The translations under genes were made by a program, and so were the position numbers. A DNA stretch of 34,991 bases from a virus, in IMG/VR virus record IMGVR_UViG_3300010354_000277, positions 1 to 34,991 of that record; one strand, written 5' to 3'. How positions within the stretch are numbered: position 1 is the stretch's first letter; the number at the start of each line of letters is the position of its first letter. Of this stretch, positions 16,543 to 25,023 are shown piece by piece. The notes below the pieces were generated by a model, which saw only the letters and a list, made by a program, of their open reading frames with translations, made no database searches and had not been told where the DNA came from.

Positions 16543-18630
16543 ATGAACAAAAAGATGATGAGCGAAGACGACGACATCGAAAACGTCGGAATCATGCAAG
16601 GCTTCATGGACTCCATGGACGATGAAGGTGACGACGAGGGCGGTGAAGACCCGGAAATGATGATGGAGCGTCGTCCTGACTCTCCTGAAATCCTGATGAA
16701 CAACCTGCGGGGCGACATGCGCTCTGTTGACGCTCGTCGTGATGAACTGGCTGACCTCGTTGGATACAAAGCCGCAACCGAGACGCCTGAGCAGGTGCTG
16801 GCAATGCTGCAGCCGATCCTTGCACAGCAAGGCGGTGGCGGCATTGGCGCGCTGCCCCAATCACAGCCCATGGCCCAAGGACCACAGCCCCCGATGATGG
16901 GTGGCGCTCCAGGCATGCCGCCTCCCGGTATGCCCCCGATGCCTCCTGAAGCGGCTGCTCCTCCGCCTCCCGACCAGGGCGGCATTGCCGCTTTGATGGC
17001 AAGCATGGGCGGTGGCGCTCCTGGTGGTGCACCGGGCGGCGCTCCTGCAATGCCTCCAAGTGACCAGCCCCCTATTGCCATGGCACGCGGCGGGTATGTC
17101 CAAAATTTTCAAGTAGGGTCTAGCCCGGCGGGTGTGACCCCTACAGGAGAAGAATCTGGCGCTTCCGACAAGGAATTGCTGGTGTACCCGCCTGAACTCG
17201 TGTCCGCTGCCAAGGCGCAGCTGGGCAGTTTGTTGACCAAACAACCTGAAACTGTGCCGACCCTCAGCCAGCTGATGCAAAAGCGTTTGCCTGAATACCA
17301 GGCATTGCTTGGCACCGACAAGGGACGTGGCAACGCAGAGGCCCAAATGTTGTTTGAGTTGGGCCAGCGTGCGTTCAACTTTGCTGCCAACACTGACGAA
17401 GCAGGCCGTCCACTGCGTGGTGGCTTCTTCAGCCGTCTGGCCGGCGCTGCCAAGACACTGCCTGGGGCCATCGGCAAGCACGTCTCTGCCATGAACGAGA
17501 TTGACTTGAAGCTCAAGACGCTGGCACTGCAAGCGTCTGAGAAGGATCAGGACCAGGTGGTCGCACAGAACACCAAGCTGCTGGATACCAAGTCCCGCGT
17601 CTTTGGCGACATCTTGAAGGCGAGCGCTCGTGTCGAGGCCGAAAAGCTCAAAGGCCTGGGTGGCAGCATCTTCGGCAAAGGCGATTGGGAATGGAACGTG
17701 GTCAACATGCCGGGCCTCATGGAGCGTTACGCTGCAGGCCAGACACAGCCAGAGGAAGACAAGCTCATCTCGTCTGCCATCACCAAGTTCAAGACGCCTC
17801 GCTTTGAGACGCGCTTTGACCCCGTCACTCGTGAGCCGTTCACCGTGCAAATGCCGGTCATGCTGCCTGACTTTGTCACGCAAGCCGAGGCTGCTCGTAA
17901 GAAGGCAGGCTTCAGCGTGTCACCGACACCTTCTTTGGTGCCAAGTGGCAACCCCACTCGCATTCCAGGTGGCCCGACAGCAGCGGCCCCTGGTGCAGCG
18001 GCTGCGCCTGGCGCGGCTCCAGCGGCAGGGACCACGGACCAAGGAGCAGTTGTCACGCCTCCTGATGGCGCGGCAGCCGCCGCTCCCGTGGCTGCGGCGG
18101 CCCCTGCGACCACTGGCAAGTCGACGCTGTGGAACGACCGCTTCAAGATTGCAGGCCCTGCCTCGGCAGCCATTGGCTTTGTATCCAGCATCCCGGGTCT
18201 TGGTGACCCCGCTGCGCAGATTACTTTGGCACGTCAAAACGCCGAGCTGGAAGCAGAGCGCCTGATTGAAGCCATGCTCAAGAGCACGCAAGGCAGTGTG
18301 AACGAACAGAAGCGTTTGGAGAAAGTGCTCAACATTCGTCCCTCGACCTGGAACGATCCCGATGCCTACGGCACGCGCTTGATCGCGCTTGGCAACGCCC
18401 TTCAGTCCGGCATCAAAGAATTTGATCAGCAGGGCAGCAGCACCTCACCCTTGTCCCCTGAGGCCAAGGCCAAGGCTCGCCAAAAGGCCATGGAGTACCG
18501 CAAGTTTTACACTGAGCTGGGGCTTCCACCTGCTGTATTTTCAGAGGCGGATTTGAGAAAATATCCTCCTGGTACAGAGGTTCTGTGGCAAGGCACGACG
18601 CCCGCCAAGGTCAGACCCCGTTCTCAATAA
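16543..18630 (+). CDS. Internal virion / ejection-like protein with Pro-rich linker
   Basis: This 695-residue protein is preceded by AAGAGG. Residues 1-45 are very acidic and Met-rich. Residues 105-180 are a Pro/Gly/Met-rich flexible region (GMPPPGMPPMPP). MARGGYVQNFQVGSS follows at about residue 180. Residues 205-450 form a mostly helical domain, about 470-525 is a second Ala/Pro linker, and the C-terminus is again helical. It lies between two other large virion-type proteins, with short spacers on both sides. A structural or ejection role is inferred; no enzyme motif is recognised. Confidence 0.6.
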   Translation: MNKKMMSEDDDIENVGIMQGFMDSMDDEGDDEGGEDPEMMMERRPDSPEILMNNLRGDMRSVDARRDELADLVGYKAATETPEQVLAMLQPILAQQGGGGIGALPQSQPMAQGPQPPMMGGAPGMPPPGMPPMPPEAAAPPPPDQGGIAALMASMGGGAPGGAPGGAPAMPPSDQPPIAMARGGYVQNFQVGSSPAGVTPTGEESGASDKELLVYPPELVSAAKAQLGSLLTKQPETVPTLSQLMQKRLPEYQALLGTDKGRGNAEAQMLFELGQRAFNFAANTDEAGRPLRGGFFSRLAGAAKTLPGAIGKHVSAMNEIDLKLKTLALQASEKDQDQVVAQNTKLLDTKSRVFGDILKASARVEAEKLKGLGGSIFGKGDWEWNVVNMPGLMERYAAGQTQPEEDKLISSAITKFKTPRFETRFDPVTREPFTVQMPVMLPDFVTQAEAARKKAGFSVSPTPSLVPSGNPTRIPGGPTAAAPGAAAAPGAAPAAGTTDQGAVVTPPDGAAAAAPVAAAAPATTGKSTLWNDRFKIAGPASAAIGFVSSIPGLGDPAAQITLARQNAELEAERLIEAMLKSTQGSVNEQKRLEKVLNIRPSTWNDPDAYGTRLIALGNALQSGIKEFDQQGSSTSPLSPEAKAKARQKAMEYRKFYTELGLPPAVFSEADLRKYPPGTEVLWQGTTPAKVRPRSQ

Positions 18631-18639
18631 GGCAAAAAC

Positions 18640-21600
18640 ATGGCAGACCCAAAAGACAAGAAAGCGGCCGACACAGGGCTCCCACCTGGGCTTGAGCCCG
18701 TTGGAGGTGCGCCGAGTACGCGCATGTTCTCAGAGCCTTTTGGGGATACCTCCGCAGCCAGCAGCTTGCCCGAGGGCCTTGAGGCTTCGCGCCCGACCCT
18801 TGGCCAACGGGCCACGGAAGTCGGCATTGGAGCCGTGCAAGGTGCAGCGCGTGACACGCCTGTTGTAGCTGGCGCAGTGACTGGCCTGCGCCTTGGTATG
18901 CCTTTGGCTGCAGGTGCAGCCCCTGTTTTAGGACCATGGGCCGGGGCTATTCCTGTGGCAACCACGATTCTTGGCGCAGGTGCAGGCATGCTGTTCGGCA
19001 GCGAGCTGGATCGCTGGTTCCCTGCTGTTGAGCGTGAAGACCTGGTGCCTTACCGCGAAGGCGGCAAGACGTTTGGCTCTTCAATTGCCACGGCCCCCGC
19101 AGCATTCAGCCTGCCTGTGATGACCGGCAACCGCGTGTCGCGCTTCCTGTCCCTGTACGGCGAGGCAGCTCGACGCAGCCCCGTTGCATTCATGGGCACC
19201 GAGGCCGTTACGGCCGGAACGATGGGCGTGGCAGGTGGTGTGTCCGAATCCTATTTCCCTGGCCAGCAAGGCGTGCGCTTTGGTGCCGAACTGGGCGCGG
19301 GCGTGCTGACCCCTACCAAGCTGCTAGTCAGCGGCCTGGACTTGGCCAAGGGTGGCTTGAAGCAGATGAAGACGGCCTACGCAGGCCGCGCCAACTCACT
19401 GGAGCTGAAGTCGGCCAACATCCTCTTGGATGCGCTTGACAAAGCCGGAGAAGACCCTGTTGCATTGGCCAAGGCCCTGCGTCAGCAGCTGCCCGGCGGC
19501 GTGCCCACTCCGACCTCTGGCCAGAAGACCGGCAGCCAGGCGCTGATGGACCTGGAAACTGCGCTGGGCGAGCACCACGCTCAGTTTGGTGGTGAGACGC
19601 GCCAGCAGGCAATCAACTCCATGCGCGCCTACCAGGCGCTTATTGACAATCTGCAGCGGATTGGCAATCCCGAGGCGTTGAAGATCGCTGCGCAGCTGCG
19701 TCAGCAGAACTTCGACAACATGCTCAACACGCGTCTGTCGGCAGCTGATGCCAACGCCGCGAAGAAGATTGCCACGATCAGCAAGGACACTCCTGCTGCA
19801 CGCGCCGCGATCGGCGACATCGTCAAGACCGAGACAGAGTTGGCCCTGCGCCAGGCTCGCGACTACGAGAGCGAGCTGTGGACTGCTGCGGTCAATGACA
19901 TGACCAAGCCTGTTGCTGGCGTGCGCAAGAGCCAGGTGCCCATGGAAGGCATCGAAGCCCAGCGCATCTACGATCGAACCGGCAAGTGGCCGATGATCAC
20001 GATCAATCAGCCCACGCTCAAGGCCCCTGTCATCAAGCCCCAGGCCACTGTCGACATCTTCCTGAACCGCGCTGCAAACGTGGGCGAGGCGCTGTACGAC
20101 GATGCCATCCCCGCGCCCGTGCGCCGGATCATGGAATCGCTGCGCGTGAACAAGGACGCTGTGCAGCAGTTCAAGGCCGGCAAGGCAACACAAGAATATC
20201 TGGACACCAAGCAGGTGCCCTACGGCTTCAAGCCCAACCCCAGCGAGATCGGTGTTGACGAGCTGGTGAACTACCGCTCCACGCTCTTGAAGATGGCGCG
20301 TGAGGCTGCTGGCCGTGGTGAGGTAAGCAATGCTGACTTCTACGGCTCGCTGGCCGAGGGCATGCTCAGTGACCTGAACACACTGAAGAATCCCATCTTC
20401 GATCAGGCACGCCAGTACTCCAAGAGCCTGAACGACGTCTTCACCCGCACCTTTGCCAAGACCGCGTCCATCACCGGTGACACCACCCGTGCTGGCGCAG
20501 AACGCCTGGCTCCTGAGTTGCTCGTGCAGCGCGCCTTTGGCACGAATGCCGACGTCACTGCGCTGCGCATGGAGCAGATCGAAGACGCTGTGAAGTTTGG
20601 CCGCACGCAATACGACGAGGCCGTGGCCAAGTTTGGCAAGAACAGCCAGCAGGCCCGGAACCTCAAGCCCATGGCAGACTTGTCAGACACGCAAGTCGTG
20701 TCGATCCAGGATGCACAAAACCGTGTGTTGCGCCTGCTTGCGAACGAAGCAGTGACCACGGTCTACGACCAGGCCAAGGGCACGTATGTGCAGAAGCTCA
20801 ACACCGCCAAGCTGACCAAGTTTGCGCAGCAAAACGCACCGATGCTCGAGAAGCTGGGCATCATGGACGACCTGCGCGACGCTGCGCACGCCAGCAACCT
20901 GCTCACCCAGGTGGCCAACCAGAACAGTGCCCTGAACAAGGCCGTCAAGAACCAGACAGCCTTTGCCCAGGTGCTGGCTGTGGAGAACCCCAGCCGCGCG
21001 ATCAACGACGCGCTGGCAAGTAAGTTCCCCGTCAAGAACATCACCAATATCGCCAAACTGGCCCGGGCCGGGGGCGGGGACTCGGTCGACGGCATGAAGT
21101 CGGCCCTGTACGACTACGCCTACACCAAGGCAGGCGGCAACTCTGGCAAGTTCAACATCCAGGCCTACGAAGACGCGCTCTTCAAGCCGATTGCACAGAA
21201 CCAGCCATCACTCGTGAACATCATGCGCTCGAGCGGCCTGATGACGCTCACCGAAGTCAAGGACCTGCGCCGCTTGATCAACCCCATGGTGCGCATTGAG
21301 ACAGCGGTGAAGAACAACATCCCGCTGGATGATGTGATCCAGGGCGCGGATGCCGTCACTGACCTGGCTCTGCGCGTCGTGGGTGCACGAATCGGTACGG
21401 CTGCGGCCCCTGGTGGCCCAGGCTCCCTGATCGCCGCTTCTGCGGGCTCCAAGGCCGTGCGCCAAATCTTTGACCAGCTGCCCAGCGCCACTGTGCGTCA
21501 AATCCTGGAGAACGCGGTCAAGGACCCTGAGGCCATGGCCATCCTTCTGGACAAGGGCCGCACGCAAAAGCAGCAGATTGACATCGCCAACCGCTTGCTC

Positions 21601-21948
21601 AACTACTTGGGCAGCCTGGGCGTGTCAGTGGGCAGAACGGCTGTCACGCCAGCGCTGAACTACATCGCGGCTGAAGAGCCACGGCCCGCGCAACTGCGTG
21701 AAACGCCGCAGCCTCCGTTCACCCCTGAAGGCCAGGCCGCGCGCCAGCTGCGCAACCTGCCTAAGGCACCGAGCACGCGTGGTGTGCCAGGGCTCACGGA
21801 CCTCGCGCCAAAGCCTCCTGGCCAAGGTGGCGCACCCTCTGGTGCACCGACCAACGCCAACGCCCGTTCGATGTTCCAGTCGCTGTTCCCGTTTGACACC
21901 GTCAGTCCGATGGTGGGAGCGCAGCAGCAGCAACCTCCGAGGCAGTAA
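18640..21948 (+). CDS. Largest internal virion / ejection-like protein
   Basis: This 1102-residue protein has an ATG preceded by AAGG. Residues 70-125 contain Ala/Gly-rich hydrophobic stretches (VVAGAVTGLRLGMPLAAGAA, then PWAGAIPVATTILGAGAGML) that could insert in a membrane. From about residue 240 to 1000 it is long helical sequence rich in Ala, Leu, Lys and Gln. The last 100 residues are Pro-rich and end in a Gln/Pro tail. Size and composition match the largest podovirus ejection proteins, though no transglycosylase motif is visible. Its 3' end overlaps the convergent exonuclease gene by 47 bases, with no room for a terminator. Confidence 0.6.
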   Translation: MADPKDKKAADTGLPPGLEPVGGAPSTRMFSEPFGDTSAASSLPEGLEASRPTLGQRATEVGIGAVQGAARDTPVVAGAVTGLRLGMPLAAGAAPVLGPWAGAIPVATTILGAGAGMLFGSELDRWFPAVEREDLVPYREGGKTFGSSIATAPAAFSLPVMTGNRVSRFLSLYGEAARRSPVAFMGTEAVTAGTMGVAGGVSESYFPGQQGVRFGAELGAGVLTPTKLLVSGLDLAKGGLKQMKTAYAGRANSLELKSANILLDALDKAGEDPVALAKALRQQLPGGVPTPTSGQKTGSQALMDLETALGEHHAQFGGETRQQAINSMRAYQALIDNLQRIGNPEALKIAAQLRQQNFDNMLNTRLSAADANAAKKIATISKDTPAARAAIGDIVKTETELALRQARDYESELWTAAVNDMTKPVAGVRKSQVPMEGIEAQRIYDRTGKWPMITINQPTLKAPVIKPQATVDIFLNRAANVGEALYDDAIPAPVRRIMESLRVNKDAVQQFKAGKATQEYLDTKQVPYGFKPNPSEIGVDELVNYRSTLLKMAREAAGRGEVSNADFYGSLAEGMLSDLNTLKNPIFDQARQYSKSLNDVFTRTFAKTASITGDTTRAGAERLAPELLVQRAFGTNADVTALRMEQIEDAVKFGRTQYDEAVAKFGKNSQQARNLKPMADLSDTQVVSIQDAQNRVLRLLANEAVTTVYDQAKGTYVQKLNTAKLTKFAQQNAPMLEKLGIMDDLRDAAHASNLLTQVANQNSALNKAVKNQTAFAQVLAVENPSRAINDALASKFPVKNITNIAKLARAGGGDSVDGMKSALYDYAYTKAGGNSGKFNIQAYEDALFKPIAQNQPSLVNIMRSSGLMTLTEVKDLRRLINPMVRIETAVKNNIPLDDVIQGADAVTDLALRVVGARIGTAAAPGGPGSLIAASAGSKAVRQIFDQLPSATVRQILENAVKDPEAMAILLDKGRTQKQQIDIANRLLNYLGSLGVSVGRTAVTPALNYIAAEEPRPAQLRETPQPPFTPEGQAARQLRNLPKAPSTRGVPGLTDLAPKPPGQGGAPSGAPTNANARSMFQSLFPFDTVSPMVGAQQQQPPRQ

Positions 21949-22606
21949 GCCGATCCATCCACTGGTCCTTGAATTGTTGAAATTCTCGGCCGGTGGTGGT
22001 GAACTCCTGCGTCGTCCCATCCTGCACAGCGATCAGCACAGCGGCATAGTCGATTGACGTGCCATGCAGCCAGTCGTGCGCCACCGCGTAGGCAGCGAGC
22101 TGGTGGAAGTAGTCCGTGATGAATTCATGCCGTTTGGGCTTGACGGACTGCTTGAAGTCGACGATGGCCAGCTTGCCACGGTACGTGGCCACCAGGTCAG
22201 TCGTGCCAGCGTAGCGACCCTGGTAGTGCAGGGCCACTTCGGAGCCATGGATTTCAGAAAGCGCGCCGAAATATCGGTTGGCCAAGGTGAGCGCCATCAG
22301 GTGCCCCTTCATGGCCAGCCAGTCCGTGCCAAAGCGCAGCATGTCGCCGTTGATGATGCACTCAAGCGTGAGGTGCATGTGCGTGCCGATGTAGGCCGCC
22401 TGCTCCTTTTGCCGGATGGCTTCCTCCTGGCCCACGCGATCGGCCCACTCCTTGAGCCCGGTCTTGTCCTTTGTGCGGTCGAGCACTGTTGTCACCGACG
22501 GGACATGTGTGCCGCTGGGCAAAAGATACCTACGTCCATCAGGCGTGTCGATCCGCTCGAGTTTTTCGTACACGAAGCGGTTGGACCAGGGGATCAGATG
22601 AGCCAT
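21902..22606 (-). CDS. PD-(D/E)XK exonuclease, RecB/MGME1-like
   Basis: This 234-residue protein has all the expected motifs. VPSVTTVLDRTKD lies near residue 35, GTHMH at 74-78 with E82, and D137 in AGTTDLVATY. D150-x-K152 lies in AIVDFKQS, and Q169-x-x-x-Y173 in HQLAAYAVAH. D137, D150 and K152 would bind metal and catalyse cleavage, and the Q-x-x-x-Y motif is typical of RecB-type nucleases. It should degrade or trim DNA ends during replication or recombination. It follows the SNF2-like helicase gene with a 13-base overlap, so the two are a leftward operon and likely partners. Confidence 0.8.
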   Translation of the reverse strand: MAHLIPWSNRFVYEKLERIDTPDGRRYLLPSGTHVPSVTTVLDRTKDKTGLKEWADRVGQEEAIRQKEQAAYIGTHMHLTLECIINGDMLRFGTDWLAMKGHLMALTLANRYFGALSEIHGSEVALHYQGRYAGTTDLVATYRGKLAIVDFKQSVKPKRHEFITDYFHQLAAYAVAHDWLHGTSIDYAAVLIAVQDGTTQEFTTTGREFQQFKDQWMDRLTASEVAAAALPPSD

Positions 22607-24045
22607 GCTTTGATTTCCTCTCCCAGAACCTGGGTTGCGATGTCGATCTTTGCACGCAGCGCCTTGACGATCTTTTCGTCCACGGTGCCCACGGCGATCA
22701 GGTCAATGTAGGTGACGTTCTTGGTCTGGCCAATGCGGTGTGCACGGTCCTCGGACTGCAGGCGCTTTTCCAGGTCAAAGCTGTTGCTGTAGTAGACCAT
22801 CGTGCTGGCCGCCGTGAGCGTCAAGCCGTAGCCGCCCGTGCTGGGGTTGCCGACGAAGAAGCGCAGCTCGCTGTCAGGCTTTTGAAAGTCATTGACGATG
22901 CGCTGGCGCTCCTCTGACTCGGTGTCCCCGTAGTAAGTGGCCACGCTGTTCATGCCGTACTCTTTGGCCAAGGCCAGCTTGATGGCCTCGATGTCGTGCC
23001 GGTAGTTGGCCCAGATGATGATCTTGCCGTCCGTCTCCTCGACAATGGCCAGCAGCTCGTCCATGCGTTTGTTGGGCAGCTCCACCACGGTGCCGTCATC
23101 GAGCTTCACGTGGCCGCAGACGATCTGATGCAGCCGCATGATCTGCGTGAGCGCGTTCACAGTGCTCACAATGCCGCCGTCAATCTGCGCCAGGGCCAGC
23201 GCCTTCATCTCGTTGTACGCCTTGGTCTGCTCTGGTGTCAGGTCCACCTCGCGCTTGACATAGAGCTTGTCTGGCAGGTCCAGGCACTCCTCCTTCTTCA
23301 CGCGAAACGCGAAGCGATCGAGCTTTTCCTTGAGCTCGTCCAAGCGACGGTAGCCCACAATCTGCTTGAAGCTGTGCGTGTTGAGCTGGCGCTCCACGGT
23401 CACAGCGTAGCGCGCCTGGAACACGTAGTAGCTGCTCACATTCAGGCAGCCGTCAGACAAGAATGCACACTGCTGGTACAGGTCCATCGGGCTCTTGGTG
23501 ACCGGGGAGCCTGTGAGGATGCGCCTGAACCGCGCACCACGGCCCACCTTCTCGGTGTTCTTACTGCGCGCTGACGACGGCGTCTTGATGGTGGTGCTCT
23601 CGTCGACGGCCATCATGGCGTTGTGCACAAGCAAGAAGCGCTTGGCGTAGGCCGTGCCCTTGGCAGTGCTGAATGCCTCGACGTTCATCACCAGGATTTT
23701 GAGGTCCTCTGTGACGGTGAACAGCTCGTCCATCGCCTTTTGCTCGGCCTTGCGTGGCGTGGGCGACCAGATGGCCATGCGATAGACGATGTGGTCGGGA
23801 AGATGCTTAGGGATTTCGGTGTCGAACCAGTTGCGGTAGACACCCTTTGGCGCTACGATCAAAAACCCGTTGATCTTGCCCTTGTCATAGAGCATGGCCA
23901 CGTTGTTGATCAGCATGAAACTCTTGCCTGTGCCCATGTCGGCAAAGAGGGCTGCTACTGGGTACTCCCAGAAGCGCTGAAGGTAAGCCTGCTGATGTAC
24001 GAAGGGCTTGTTCTTGAAGGGGTAGGTCGATAAAAATTGGTCCAT
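22594..24045 (-). CDS. SNF2-family helicase / ATPase
   Basis: This 483-residue protein starts at 24045 (MDQFLSTYPF), preceded by GAAAGAGAG on the minus strand; an upstream TTG at 24075 would add ten residues but lacks a better site. Motif I ADMGTGKS is at residues 35-42 and motif II DEST at 148-151, a variant of DEAH/DExx. Motif III LTGSP is at 177-181; motif V (GGYGLTLTAAS) and motif VI (QSEDRAHRIGQT) are near the C-terminus. This is a minimal two-lobe SF2 Snf2 motor without accessory domains. In phages such proteins probably remodel protein-DNA complexes or migrate branches. It is paired with the downstream exonuclease. Confidence 0.85.
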   Translation of the reverse strand: MDQFLSTYPFKNKPFVHQQAYLQRFWEYPVAALFADMGTGKSFMLINNVAMLYDKGKINGFLIVAPKGVYRNWFDTEIPKHLPDHIVYRMAIWSPTPRKAEQKAMDELFTVTEDLKILVMNVEAFSTAKGTAYAKRFLLVHNAMMAVDESTTIKTPSSARSKNTEKVGRGARFRRILTGSPVTKSPMDLYQQCAFLSDGCLNVSSYYVFQARYAVTVERQLNTHSFKQIVGYRRLDELKEKLDRFAFRVKKEECLDLPDKLYVKREVDLTPEQTKAYNEMKALALAQIDGGIVSTVNALTQIMRLHQIVCGHVKLDDGTVVELPNKRMDELLAIVEETDGKIIIWANYRHDIEAIKLALAKEYGMNSVATYYGDTESEERQRIVNDFQKPDSELRFFVGNPSTGGYGLTLTAASTMVYYSNSFDLEKRLQSEDRAHRIGQTKNVTYIDLIAVGTVDEKIVKALRAKIDIATQVLGEEIKAWLI

Positions 24046-24130
24046 GTGTTCTCTCTTTCTTGCAGGGGGTTGCAACCACCTGAAAAGATAGTGTACACTG
24101 GTCGCTCGAATTCAGAAAGGAGAAATTCAC
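24046..24130. promoter_or_regulatory. Divergent control region with two palindromes
   Basis: This 85-base gap separates the leftward helicase operon from the rightward replication genes. Rightward, TTGCAA (24070-24075) and TACACT (24094-24099) are 18 bases apart. CAGAAAGGAGAA follows at 24113-24124, serving as the ribosome site for the GTG at 24131. Two perfect 10-bp palindromes overlap these boxes: GGTTGCAACC (24068-24077) on the -35 and AGTGTACACT (24090-24099) on the -10. Because the second is symmetric, TACACT also reads leftward. The palindromes are plausible operators for a dimeric regulator. Confidence 0.5.
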
Positions 24131-24475
24131 GTGCCAAAGGTTTACGTCGTCTCTGAGACTACGCAACACAACATAGCAAGCGCTCTGGACTATGGCCAGA
24201 TCGAAACCATTCTGCCGCCCAACGCGCAGATTGCTTTCTCAGTTGTACCGACAGTCCGCCGCATCCAGCGCAAGCTGGAAAAATTTACCGATGAGGACTT
24301 CTTGCTTCTCATTGGTGACCCCTCTGCTATAGGCATTGCCTGTGCAGTAGCTGCCGCGAAGAATCACGGCCGCTTCAAGTGCCTCAAGTGGGACAAGCGT
24401 GAAAGACGCTACATTCCATTGGAGGTTGATCTTTTCAAGAAAGGAGAAATCGATGAGTCTTACGAATTTATTTGA
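24131..24475 (+). CDS. Conserved-type phage hypothetical protein, replication module
   Basis: This 114-residue protein starts with GTG at 24131, supported by a strong ribosome site (AAAGGAG). It reads as a compact alpha/beta protein: KVYVVSET, then ILPPNAQIAFSVVPTVRRIQRKL, then FLLLIGDPSAIGIACAVAAA, then FKCLKWDKRERRYIPLEVD. The GDP-x-A-I-G-I-A motif and the KWDK-x-E-R-x-Y-x-P ending are ones I associate with small uncharacterised phage proteins. It opens the rightward replication operon and overlaps the next gene by 23 bases. Function unknown. Confidence 0.65.
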   Translation: MPKVYVVSETTQHNIASALDYGQIETILPPNAQIAFSVVPTVRRIQRKLEKFTDEDFLLLIGDPSAIGIACAVAAAKNHGRFKCLKWDKRERRYIPLEVDLFKKGEIDESYEFI

Positions 24476-25007
24476 GGATGACGCAGGTGCGTTGAAGGTA
24501 TCAGACGACCAGGTATCTGGTATCGCTGGTCTCGCGAAACGCGCCAAGATGCTCGAGAAGGAAATCGCCGACATGGAGCAGGTCCTTGCCGAGCGAAACG
24601 AGCAGTACCGCAAACTGACAGAACAGACCATCCCCGAGGCCATGGCCGAGACCGGGATGAAAAAGTTTGTCATGGAAGATGGCAGTAGCATTGACATCAA
24701 GCCGTTCTACGGAGCGAGCATTCCAAAGGCCCGTCAAGCAGAAGCGTACCAGTGGCTGCGCGATCACGGCTTTGACGACATCATCAAGAACACCATCAGC
24801 GTCCGCTTCGGTCGCGGTGAAGACGAGCTGTCTGCTCGTCTACTGAATCTCCTGGGCGCGCAAGGCTACCCTGCCGAGCAAGCACAGAAGATAGAGCCCC
24901 AGACCCTCAAGGCCTGGGTTAAGGAACGTGTCGAAAAGGGTGAAACCGTCGACACAGAGCTTTTTGGCGTATTCATTGGCCAAAAGGCTGTCATCAAATC
25001 AAACTAA
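24453..25007 (+). CDS. Coiled-coil protein of replication module
   Basis: The start at 24453 (MSLTNLFEDD) follows AGAAAGGAGAA; an upstream in-frame ATG at 24399 lies within the previous gene. Residues 20-65 form a coiled coil (LAKRAKMLEKEIADMEQVL, then RNEQYRKLTEQTIPEAM). A beta-rich core follows (KKFVMEDGSSIDIKPFYGA), then helices to residue 184. The arrangement is reminiscent of small phage replication accessory proteins placed just before the single-strand binding gene. A role as accessory or recombination factor is inferred from context only. Confidence 0.6.
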   Translation: MSLTNLFEDDAGALKVSDDQVSGIAGLAKRAKMLEKEIADMEQVLAERNEQYRKLTEQTIPEAMAETGMKKFVMEDGSSIDIKPFYGASIPKARQAEAYQWLRDHGFDDIIKNTISVRFGRGEDELSARLLNLLGAQGYPAEQAQKIEPQTLKAWVKERVEKGETVDTELFGVFIGQKAVIKSN

Positions 25008-25023
25008 ACAAGGAACACGAATC

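Noticed and set aside
19396-20610. Minus-strand ORF of 404 residues opposite the largest virion gene
   Set aside because: Composition rich in Leu, His, Arg and Cys and its frame relation to the plus gene mark it as an antisense shadow.
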